A DNA stretch of 64,000 bases from JANXQG01 sp964615095 (lineage in GTDB: Bacteria; Planctomycetota; Planctomycetia; Pirellulales; Thermoguttaceae), in assembly GCA_964615095.1 (NCBI GenBank), contig CAZTPX010000015.1:40141-104140 (forward strand), read 5' to 3'. Below, one piece after another: positions 34,067 through 42,068 of the stretch. A program made the position numbers and the translations under genes. Each line of letters begins with the position of its first letter. Position 1 is the first letter of the stretch. The notes under the pieces were generated by a model. That model had not been told where the DNA came from. It did not search any database and saw only the letters and a list, made by a program, of their open reading frames with translations.

Positions 34067-34747
34067 CTATTCCGGATTGATATCCTCACTCGGGCGGAAA
34101 ACACGGCAGAGCACCAGGTGCGTCGGCAGGAAGACACAGATCGGCAGGCCAACCATCAGGAGACCGAAATACGCCAGGGGCGGCATCCAGGTCTGCGGCC
34201 CCTTGTCGCTCAGGCCATAGACGTAATCGATGTTCACAGGCAGGTTCGGGTTGTCCAACGGCGCGGGCGGGGCCGGCATAAAAAAGTAGCAGACCAGCAT
34301 CAGCCCCCACGCCAACACGGTCCAGACCCGCAACGCCCGCCGGTCATAACCCAACCGCCAGAGGATCCAGAGCAAGAACAACGGCAACCAGAAATGAAAG
34401 AACGATAGGGCCCGAGTGAAAAGCGGGTTGCTCGACAGAAACATGTAGTCCGTCATGCCGGTGATGGGTAGGCCAACCAGTCCTCCCAGGAAATCGATGA
34501 TCCAGAAGGCCTGGGGTAGCAAGATGCCGACGGCGGGCATCGACGCCCAGAGGGGATCTTCCCGCCATACGGCCGCCAGCGTCATCAGCAGGGCCACGTC
34601 GCAATAATACAAGAAGTTGGTCGGCCCGTAGCTTTGCAAGTAGCAGGGGACCAAGACGGCCACGAATCCCGTAAACAACAGTTTCACCCAAAGGGGGATC
34701 CGGTGGCCGGAAGGCACGTTGCTCAAGGTTCTTTCCGTCTGCGACAT
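34067..34747 (-). CDS. Polytopic integral membrane protein, unknown function
   Basis: 226 residues from the ATG at 34747; a longer TTG-started frame to 34807 is less likely. About six hydrophobic helices are visible (LLFTGFVAVLVPCYLQ, FLYYCDVALLMTLAAVW, FFHFWLPLFLLWILW, WGLMLVCYFFM, YFGLLMVGLPICVFLP). Landmarks are FPFHFWLP-like FFHFWLPL and PAPPAPLDNPNLPVNIDYVY, a loop that I recognise as recurrent in bacterial membrane proteins of unknown role. It is convergent with the radical SAM gene and divergent from the GH fusion. Confidence 0.7.
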   Translation of the reverse strand: MSQTERTLSNVPSGHRIPLWVKLLFTGFVAVLVPCYLQSYGPTNFLYYCDVALLMTLAAVWREDPLWASMPAVGILLPQAFWIIDFLGGLVGLPITGMTDYMFLSSNPLFTRALSFFHFWLPLFLLWILWRLGYDRRALRVWTVLAWGLMLVCYFFMPAPPAPLDNPNLPVNIDYVYGLSDKGPQTWMPPLAYFGLLMVGLPICVFLPTHLVLCRVFRPSEDINPE

Positions 34748-34893
34748 AGTTTTACCCGCGGTGGAATTAGGGAGGACGGCATGATCGCCTATTTCCAAGG
34801 CGTACAAGGCATGAGAATATCACTGCCTTTTCCATTTCACTTGTTTTATAATAGCACCTTCGTCAAGCCTTTGCCCCTGAAGGATCTCCAACT

Positions 34894-37407
34894 ATGCTCG
34901 CCTACCCGCCGCCAATCTCCGTGATTCTCGTTGTTCTCTGTCAGGCTCTTTGTAACGAGTCGTCGGCCGCCCTGCCGCGGGTGCTCAAGGCCGACGCCTT
35001 CCAGCACTATGTCGACCAGTTCAACCGCGACGATAACGAGCTGTATGTTCAGCACATCCCCAACGCGGCGGCCTGGGAATTCCTCAAGAGCAACATCCCA
35101 CTGTTGGACTGCCCCGACAAGGAGATCGAGCAGATCTATTACTTCCGCTGGTGGACCTTCCGCAAGGCAATCCGGCAGACGCCCGACGGGTTCATCATCA
35201 CGGAGTTTCTGCCCAATGTCGGCTGGGCCGGCAAGCACAACTCGATCGACTGCGCCGCCGGCCATCACTTCCGCGAGGGCCGCTGGCTGCACGATCCGAA
35301 GTATCTCGACGATTACGCGCGGTTCTGGTTCCGCCGAGGCGGCAGCCCGCGGAGCTACAGTTTCTGGGCAGCCGATTCGCTTTGGTCCCGCTTCCTGGTG
35401 AGCGGCGACGACCGTCTCGTGAAAGAGTTGCTTCCCGACCTGATCGCAAATTACGAGGCATGGGAGCAGACTCACGGCGATGCCAACGGGCTGTTCTGGC
35501 AGATCGACGACCGCGACGGCATGGAAGTCTCGATCGGTGGCAGCGGGTACCGGGCGACTATCAATTCCTACATGTACGGCGACGCCCTGGCGATTGCCGC
35601 AATTGCCCAGCGTTTAGGGAAGAATGACATCGCCGCGCAATTCCGCGCCAAGGCGGCGGAGATCGGGCGGTTGACGCAAGAGAAGCTGTGGGACCCCGCG
35701 GCGCAGTTCTTCAAGGTGCTGCCCCGTGGCCGGGGCGCAACTCTGGTCGACGTTCGCGAGTTGCACGGCTACACGCCATGGTACTTCCACCTGCCCGATC
35801 AAGACAAATCGGTCGCCTGGAAACAGATCATGGACCCGCACGGCTTCTATGCCCCCTTCGGGCCCACAACCGCCGAGCAGCGGCATCCCAAATTCGCGGT
35901 CTCTTACCAGGGGCACGAGTGCCAGTGGAACGGGCCGAGTTGGCCGTTTTCGACGGCGATCACCTTGACGGCCATGGCCAACTTCTTGAACGACTACCGG
36001 CAAGATGTGGTACACGCCAGCGATTACTTCGATCTGCTAAAAATCTATACGAAGTCGCAGCACTTGAAACGTGCGGACGACCGCGTCGTGCCGTGGATCG
36101 ATGAGAACCTCAACCCGGCCACGGGCGACTGGATTTCCCGCACGCGGTTGAAGACTTGGAACAACGGCACGTGGGACGCCGGGAAAGGCGGCCAAGAACG
36201 CGGCAAGGATTACAACCATTCCACGTACTGCGACCTGGTCATCAACGGCCTGATCGGCTTGCGACCGCGGGCGGACGAGACGGTCGAAGTCAATCCGCTT
36301 CTGCCCGCGGACGCTTGGGATTACTTCTGCCTCGACCAGGTTCGTTACCACGGCCGCCAGCTGACGATCCTCTACGACAAGACGGGCGAGCGCTACCACA
36401 AGGGCCAGGGCCTGCGGCTGTTTGCCGACGGCCGGGAAATCGGCCATGCTACCTCGCTTGGCAAACTTCTCGCGCCGCTACCGCCCGCGACGGCCGCTCC
36501 GGCCGAAACGTCGGGCGGCTGGCTCAAGTACGAGAAGAACCCGGTGATGGGCGGCAAGTACGGCACGTGTTTCGACATATCCGTCTTGAAAGAGGGCAAG
36601 ACCTATCGGATGTGGCTCTCCTGGCGGCCCAAGCAGAGCGTGGCCCTGGTCGAGAGCGACGACGGCATTCATTGGAGCGAACCGCCCAAGATCGTCCTGG
36701 GACCGCGGCCGCAGACGGGCTGGGAGGAGGACATCAACCGCCCCGTGGTCGTGAAACGTGCCGATGGTTACCACATGTGGTACACGGGCCAGGCCAAGGG
36801 TCATTCGTGGATCGGCTATGCGACCAGTCCCGACGGCGTGCATTGGAAACGGATGAGCGATAAGCCCGTGCTCTCGTTCGACGAACCGTGGGAGAAGGTG
36901 GCGGTGATGTGCCCGCACGTCGTCTGGGATGCCGAGAAGAAGCTTTACCGGATGTGGTACTCCGGCGGAGAGCAATATGAACCGAACGCCATCGGCTACG
37001 CCACCAGCCCCGACGGATTGGAGTGGACCAAGTACAAGAAGAATCCGGTCTTCACGGGCGATCCGTCGATCCCCTGGGAGCGCGACCGTGTGACCGGTGC
37101 CCAGGTCGAAAAGCACGGTGACCAATACCTGATGTTCTATATCGGTTTTCGCGACAGGGACCACGCCCAGATCGGCTTGGCCCGCAGCAAGGACGGCATC
37201 AGCGGGTGGCAGCGGCACGCGGCCAACCCGATCGTCCGCGCGGGAGAGGGCAAGTGGGACCACGACGCCTGCTACAAGCCGTATGCCATCTTCGACGGCC
37301 GCCAGTGGCTCCTCTGGTACAACGGCCGACACGGCAGCCTCGAACAGATCGGCGTCGTGCTGCACGAGGGCGAGGACCTGGGATTTGAGCGGGCGGGGGA
37401 AAAGTAG
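34894..37407 (+). CDS. Fusion of an MGH1-like (alpha/alpha)6 hydrolase and a GH43/130-like five-blade propeller
   Basis: 837 residues with a weak signal peptide (ISVILVVLCQALCNES). Residues about 60-500 form an (alpha/alpha)6-type hydrolase resembling GH63/MGH1 proteins: FRWWTFRKAI, NSIDCAAGHHFREGRWL, YSFWAADSLW and QWNGPSWPFSTAITL. Residues about 515-835 are a five-blade propeller of the GH43/GH117/GH130 type, with repeated YRMWYSGG, IGYATSPDGLEWTK, FYIGFRDRDHAQIGLARSKD and LLWYNGRHGS. Each half alone is usually a complete enzyme or a catalytic-like domain, so the fusion may join two steps on one glycan. It is monocistronic; the stop codon directly abuts a dispersed repeat. Confidence 0.8.
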   Translation: MLAYPPPISVILVVLCQALCNESSAALPRVLKADAFQHYVDQFNRDDNELYVQHIPNAAAWEFLKSNIPLLDCPDKEIEQIYYFRWWTFRKAIRQTPDGFIITEFLPNVGWAGKHNSIDCAAGHHFREGRWLHDPKYLDDYARFWFRRGGSPRSYSFWAADSLWSRFLVSGDDRLVKELLPDLIANYEAWEQTHGDANGLFWQIDDRDGMEVSIGGSGYRATINSYMYGDALAIAAIAQRLGKNDIAAQFRAKAAEIGRLTQEKLWDPAAQFFKVLPRGRGATLVDVRELHGYTPWYFHLPDQDKSVAWKQIMDPHGFYAPFGPTTAEQRHPKFAVSYQGHECQWNGPSWPFSTAITLTAMANFLNDYRQDVVHASDYFDLLKIYTKSQHLKRADDRVVPWIDENLNPATGDWISRTRLKTWNNGTWDAGKGGQERGKDYNHSTYCDLVINGLIGLRPRADETVEVNPLLPADAWDYFCLDQVRYHGRQLTILYDKTGERYHKGQGLRLFADGREIGHATSLGKLLAPLPPATAAPAETSGGWLKYEKNPVMGGKYGTCFDISVLKEGKTYRMWLSWRPKQSVALVESDDGIHWSEPPKIVLGPRPQTGWEEDINRPVVVKRADGYHMWYTGQAKGHSWIGYATSPDGVHWKRMSDKPVLSFDEPWEKVAVMCPHVVWDAEKKLYRMWYSGGEQYEPNAIGYATSPDGLEWTKYKKNPVFTGDPSIPWERDRVTGAQVEKHGDQYLMFYIGFRDRDHAQIGLARSKDGISGWQRHAANPIVRAGEGKWDHDACYKPYAIFDGRQWLLWYNGRHGSLEQIGVVLHEGEDLGFERAGEK

Positions 37408-37517
37408 TTGTAGGCCGGAACAAGTTGTAGTTGTAGGCCGGAACAAGCGCAGCGCAGTTCCGGCATTTGGGTTCACGCCGGTCATGCCGGAACTGCGCTG
37501 CGCTTGTTCCGGCCTAC
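37406..37517. repeat. GTAGGCCGGAACAAGC element: two partial copies plus a perfect 34-bp palindrome
   Basis: Arms at 37433-37466 and 37484-37517 are exact reverse complements around a 17-nt loop. A truncated direct copy (AGTTGTAGGCCGGAACAAG) at 37406-37424 precedes the left arm. Single arms also occur at 30341-30373 and, in the opposite sense, 54721-54751. Confidence 0.92.
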
Positions 37518-37599
37518 AGTCTAACGTGCTCAGCGCTGCTGGAAAGCCCCCGAGTTTCCTCTGGGGCAGCGCACAATAATCCTTTCCGGCAGAAAATAC

Positions 37600-40404
37600 C
37601 TACTGTACTCCAAAGGGCCTCCGCTTGATCTTCATGTTATCCAGGTAAAACACCGTGTTGGCCAGGGCCGTGCTGCTGAAACCCAACCAGTGCAACTCGT
37701 GGAAATCGCTGCCAGGCAGCGGTAGGTTGCCGAAAACTTGCGGCGCCTGCCCAGGCACTGTAAGCGAAACCGTAAAGACCCGCGGCGCGCCGCTGCCCAG
37801 CCGGGCTTCGATCTCGACGCAGATCCATTGCCGGCTGGGGATCTTGGCGAGCGTCTTGCCGCCGGCGACCACGCTCCCGCTGCCGGCGAAATGCACGCTG
37901 GGCCCGACGTTTTGCGGATAATCGGCCGTGTCCCGCCACTCCGTAAAGAAGTCCGCGTCAGGCTCCAGCCACGCATCGAAGCTCTCGCGCACAACGCCCG
38001 AGGTTATGTGCGGCTCGTAATAGAAATGCGGCTGCCAGGAGGGTTGCAGCGTCTTGGAGTCGGTGACCTTGAGGCTCCGCTTGCCCGCGGCGGCACGCTC
38101 ATCACTGACGACGATCGACGCCCCCTGTTCCTCTCCGCTGACCGTGGCGTGGGCTGGGTGCGAGCCGACCGGCGTGTCCTCGAAGCCGTCGTCCACCTCC
38201 AGCGGCTTGGGCGGCGCTGGCGGAGGGGGCAGGGCGACCTTCGGGCAGCGGGCGTGGCTGCACTCGTTGACCCAGGCGGTATCGCCGTACAGCCCCGCGC
38301 GGCCGATATCTAGCGGTTGGAAACCAAATTGCAGGGCCGCCGAATCGGCCTTCAGGCGGAAATCGTGGCTGGCTGCGTCGACGAACCGCGGATCGGCAAT
38401 TCGCGATTGCCGATCGAGTCCCAGCGACTGCCATTGGGCGAAATTGCGGCGGTAGAAGCGAAGCCGCTCGGCGCCGCCAGTATGCCAGTAAACGTTTTCA
38501 TCCCACGTGCCCAACGCCTCCTTGGCGGCCAGTCGCTCCTGCAGCGAACGTTCGCCGTAGGGAACCATCAGTTCGCCCTGCGTCAGGTAGACGATATTGC
38601 GGCGGAACGTGTTGGGCTGCTTCGCGGCATAAGGCCAAAGGGCCTGGTTGGCTGAGAGGGCGAAGATGTTGTTCTGGATCACGTGCCCGTGGCCGCCGTT
38701 GTTGAACATCAATCCGCCGCAGAGCGTGTTGTAGACCAGGTTGTTCTCGACCAGGTAGCCGCCGCAGGTGGCGTCGAGGTAGATGCCCCAGGCCAGCGGC
38801 GGTTCGGAATACGGCCAAATGTCGTGGAAGACGTTGTTGCGGATCACGCTGCCCGGCGAAACACCCAGGCAGTAGATCAGGCCCATATCGCTCATGACCC
38901 CATGCCCGAGATCGTGGACATGGTTCAGTTCGATGGTGTTGTGCTGCGTACGGTTGGGGGCATCGTCCCAGTTCCAGCCGATACTCATGCCCGAGTAGAG
39001 CAGGTCGTGGATGTCGTTGTGCGAGACTTGGTTGTGGCTGCTCTGGGCGACCCAGATGCCGATACCGGCCGGATAGACCTGGCCGCCATCGAAGATGTGG
39101 TTGTTGTCAACGAGGATGCGGCTCGATTCGGCGGCATCAATGGCGGCCATGTTGGCCTCGCCCACGCGGATCCCGCCGGCCCCCAGGTCGAAGAGCCGGT
39201 TCCGCTGGATGCGGCAGTCCTTGCAGCCGCGGCGAAACCAGACGCCGTAGGTGCCCACGTGGGCCACTTCGCAACCCTCCAGCGCGCAGTGCCGGGCGGC
39301 GTCGGCCGTCACCGCGGCCGGCACCTCGACCGCCGCCTGTGTGCTGCTATTTCCCTGTGGCGATAGTACCCAATCGGCATGGTGCAGGGTCAGGCCGCGG
39401 AGCGTGACGAAGTCGACAAAGCGGCCCTGGTCGGCATTGCCGGCGAAGCGGACCAGCTCGGTCAATCGTGGGGCCACGACCTGGGCCTCGCCCAGTTTTT
39501 CACCGGGCCTCGGCCAGTAGCTCAACACACCCGTGTCCCGGTTCAGATACCACTCGCCCGGCTCGTCCAACAGTTCCAGGGCGTTTTCGACGTAGTAGCG
39601 CTGGGCCTTCTCCCAATAGCCGATCGGCCACCACTCCTTCAATGGCGCGGCAAATTCAACGACGTTCGACTTCGTGTCGACGGCCTTCAGCGGATGAATC
39701 GACGTCTCCCAGGAGTGCATGAGCACCACGTCCACGTCGCCGAGTCTTGCCCACGGTTTCAAATCGTTGCCTGCGAAGACAAACTTGTTGCGGGCGATGG
39801 GGTTACCTTGGGCGTCGCGCGGACCGGGCAGCAAACCGGCGATGCGGTAATAGCCGCTGTTGGGTGAGCGGGCACGCTGACGGCGCTGGCCGTTGACGAA
39901 CAGTTGGCGGAAGTACCAGTTGCCCGCCTTGACTTCGGGAATAGTCGCCTCCCAGAAGGACCCGTTCTGGCGAAAGCCGGCGATGACCCGGCCGCCGCTG
40001 ATCACAGGCTTTTCGTTCTCGTACGCTTCAAAAACGACCGGCGCCTCGGCCGTGCCCGAGTCGGCCGGCTCGATCACCAGCGGCGCGTCGAGAAAGTACG
40101 TGCCACCGCGGATCCGCAGCGTGACCGGTCCCCGTTGGCCGGCGCTACGGGCACGGCGAATGGCCTGGCGGGCGGCCGGTAGCGAGCGGAACGGGCCGTC
40201 GCTGCCGTCCGCGTTGGCCGCGGCCATTCGGCCCGACCAGCGGTCATTACCATCTGTGGCCAGATAAAGCACCGTTTCGCCTGGGTAGCGTTTTGCCGCT
40301 TGAGGCGAGGACGACGGAATGGCCCATAGTGGGGCGGCAGGGATGGCCGACAGTAGGCCGAGCAGTGGGATCAACAGCCGAACAGTGCAGGGCGGAGGAG
40401 GCAT
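37600..40404 (-). CDS. Secreted right-handed parallel beta-helix protein
   Basis: 934 residues with a signal peptide (LLIPLLGLLSAIPAAPLWA). It opens with LYLATDGNDRWSG and GPFRSLPAARQAIRRAR, the usual start of planctomycetal and Bacteroidetes beta-helix proteins. From about 390 to 660 come successive helix coils: RIQRNRLFDLGAGGIRVG, ILVDNNHIFDGG, VIRNNVFHDIW, YLVENNLVYNT and VIQNNIFALS. After a Pro-rich linker (LPPPPAPPKPLEVDD) there is a C-terminal concanavalin-like domain of about 190 residues. Beta-helices of this kind act on polysaccharides as lyases or hydrolases (GH110/GH141-like); I cannot assign the family. It is a single gene between two repeat-rich gaps. Confidence 0.78.
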   Translation of the reverse strand: MPPPPCTVRLLIPLLGLLSAIPAAPLWAIPSSSPQAAKRYPGETVLYLATDGNDRWSGRMAAANADGSDGPFRSLPAARQAIRRARSAGQRGPVTLRIRGGTYFLDAPLVIEPADSGTAEAPVVFEAYENEKPVISGGRVIAGFRQNGSFWEATIPEVKAGNWYFRQLFVNGQRRQRARSPNSGYYRIAGLLPGPRDAQGNPIARNKFVFAGNDLKPWARLGDVDVVLMHSWETSIHPLKAVDTKSNVVEFAAPLKEWWPIGYWEKAQRYYVENALELLDEPGEWYLNRDTGVLSYWPRPGEKLGEAQVVAPRLTELVRFAGNADQGRFVDFVTLRGLTLHHADWVLSPQGNSSTQAAVEVPAAVTADAARHCALEGCEVAHVGTYGVWFRRGCKDCRIQRNRLFDLGAGGIRVGEANMAAIDAAESSRILVDNNHIFDGGQVYPAGIGIWVAQSSHNQVSHNDIHDLLYSGMSIGWNWDDAPNRTQHNTIELNHVHDLGHGVMSDMGLIYCLGVSPGSVIRNNVFHDIWPYSEPPLAWGIYLDATCGGYLVENNLVYNTLCGGLMFNNGGHGHVIQNNIFALSANQALWPYAAKQPNTFRRNIVYLTQGELMVPYGERSLQERLAAKEALGTWDENVYWHTGGAERLRFYRRNFAQWQSLGLDRQSRIADPRFVDAASHDFRLKADSAALQFGFQPLDIGRAGLYGDTAWVNECSHARCPKVALPPPPAPPKPLEVDDGFEDTPVGSHPAHATVSGEEQGASIVVSDERAAAGKRSLKVTDSKTLQPSWQPHFYYEPHITSGVVRESFDAWLEPDADFFTEWRDTADYPQNVGPSVHFAGSGSVVAGGKTLAKIPSRQWICVEIEARLGSGAPRVFTVSLTVPGQAPQVFGNLPLPGSDFHELHWLGFSSTALANTVFYLDNMKIKRRPFGVQ

Positions 40405-40625
40405 GGCGGGCTTTCATTAGGGGGTGTTCCCATTGTACCTTGTCGGTTAAACCACTCGCAACTGGCGGAGGCTTCCAAGCAGGTATCCAAAATCCATCCC
40501 AGCACGATTGCCAAGCGTGCAACCGCCAATTAGACTGTAGGCGTCAACGAGGCATGGGCGATTGAGCGGATCGCAACGATTTCCGCCCGCCCGACTGTTT
40601 CGTGCATAATCAAGGAGCATGTGCA

Positions 40626-41948
40626 ATGGTCTCCCAAAAGACACCCGTGCGGCCGATTGCCCGCCGCGCGTTCTTGAAACATTCGCTCGCCTTGGCGGGC
40701 GCGGCGGCGCTGCCGTCGATCCTGCCGGCCCGAGTGCTGGGCCGCGACGGTGTCGTCGCGCCTAGCGAACGCATCGTGCTGGGCGCGATCGGCATCGGTC
40801 CCCGCGGCCAGCATGATCTGGAATGCATGCTTGCCCAGCCCGACGTGCAGTTCGTGGCCATCTGCGATATCCGCGCCAGCCGCCGCGAAGCGGTCAAGGC
40901 CATGGCCGACGCCAAGTACGGCAACCACGATTGCGCCAAGTACCGCGACATGTTCGAGCTGTTGGCCCGGCCCGACATCGACGCCGTGCTGATCGCCACG
41001 GGCGATCACTGGCACGCGCTAGGCTCGATCTCCGCCATGAAGGCCGGCAAGCACGTCTACAGCGAGAAGCCTTGCGGACTGACGATCGGCTTGTGCCAGG
41101 CGGTGGACGACACGGTGCGGCGTTACGGGCGGGTGTTCCAGGCCGGCACGCAGCGGCGGACCGTCTCGAACTTCCAGGCGGCCGTGCAGTTGGCCCACAG
41201 CGGCAAGCTCGGCAAGCTCAAGACCCTGTACGCGTCGTGCTACAAACCCCAGGTCCGCTACGATTGGCTGCCGGCCCAGCCGGAGCCGCCCAAGGACGTG
41301 GTCGACTGGGACCGCTGGCTGGGGCCGTCGCCCTGGCGGCCGTACAACCAGTCTTATGTCAACGGCGGCTGGCGGGCCTTCTTCGATTTCGATTCGGGGG
41401 CCACGCTGCTGGACTGGGGCGCGCACACAGTGGACCTCTGCCAGTGGGCCAACCAGGCCGACAACACGATGCCGGTCGAGTACGACCCGGGCGCCACGTT
41501 GCTCAATGCCCGCTACGCCAACGGCGTGCAGCTCATAATGGACTTCCTGCCCAATCCCTTCGGCGACCGCGCACCGCAATATCGGACCAGCCTGGGCACC
41601 TGCCCGGTCCGCTTCGAGGGCGAGGAGGGCTGGGTCGAGACGGGCGACTCGGGTGGCATCGAGGTCTCGCCCGCATCGCTGCGCGGCGAGTTGATCGCTA
41701 CGCCGCACGCCGGAGGTCTCGCGGCCACGCAGAACGTGCGCGACTTCTTCGATTGCATCAAGTCGGGCGGGCTGCCCAACGCTAACTCGGGCGTGATGCG
41801 CCACTCGCACATCGCTTGCCACGCGGCGGCAACCGCCTGGCTCTTGGGCCGAAAACTCGCCTTCGACCCAGTCAAAGAGGAATTTGTCGGCGACGACGAG
41901 GCCAACGCCATGCGGAGCCGGGCGCTCCGCGAACCGTGGCATATTTAG
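40626..41948 (+). CDS. Tat-exported Gfo/Idh/MocA oxidoreductase
   Basis: 440 residues from the ATG at 40626 with AAGGAG at 40612-40617. The N-terminus is a Tat signal: ARRAFLKHSLALAGAAALPS. A Rossmann nucleotide-binding start (ERIVLGAIGIGPRGQHDLE), VAICDIRASRREAV, the DAVLIATGDHWHALG segment and the family EKP motif (HVYSEKPCGLT) identify it. A C-terminal alpha/beta domain includes DWDRWLGPSPWRPYN and the H-containing WGAHTVDLCQWA. Members oxidise or reduce sugar derivatives with a bound NAD(P). The next gene, 120 bp downstream on the same strand, is a HEAT-DUF1080 protein. DUF1080 members cleave 3-keto-glycosides, so C3 oxidation of a sugar by this protein is a reasonable inference. Confidence 0.87.
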   Translation: MVSQKTPVRPIARRAFLKHSLALAGAAALPSILPARVLGRDGVVAPSERIVLGAIGIGPRGQHDLECMLAQPDVQFVAICDIRASRREAVKAMADAKYGNHDCAKYRDMFELLARPDIDAVLIATGDHWHALGSISAMKAGKHVYSEKPCGLTIGLCQAVDDTVRRYGRVFQAGTQRRTVSNFQAAVQLAHSGKLGKLKTLYASCYKPQVRYDWLPAQPEPPKDVVDWDRWLGPSPWRPYNQSYVNGGWRAFFDFDSGATLLDWGAHTVDLCQWANQADNTMPVEYDPGATLLNARYANGVQLIMDFLPNPFGDRAPQYRTSLGTCPVRFEGEEGWVETGDSGGIEVSPASLRGELIATPHAGGLAATQNVRDFFDCIKSGGLPNANSGVMRHSHIACHAAATAWLLGRKLAFDPVKEEFVGDDEANAMRSRALREPWHI

Positions 41949-42068
41949 TACGACCGATCGCATGCCTTGGTGGGCCGGCGCTCGCAAGCCGACCATGCTA
42001 CGCACGGTGTCCGTGTCCCACCCTACAGTCTTTCCCTCATTTGCCCGCCATAACCGAGAAACATAGCC

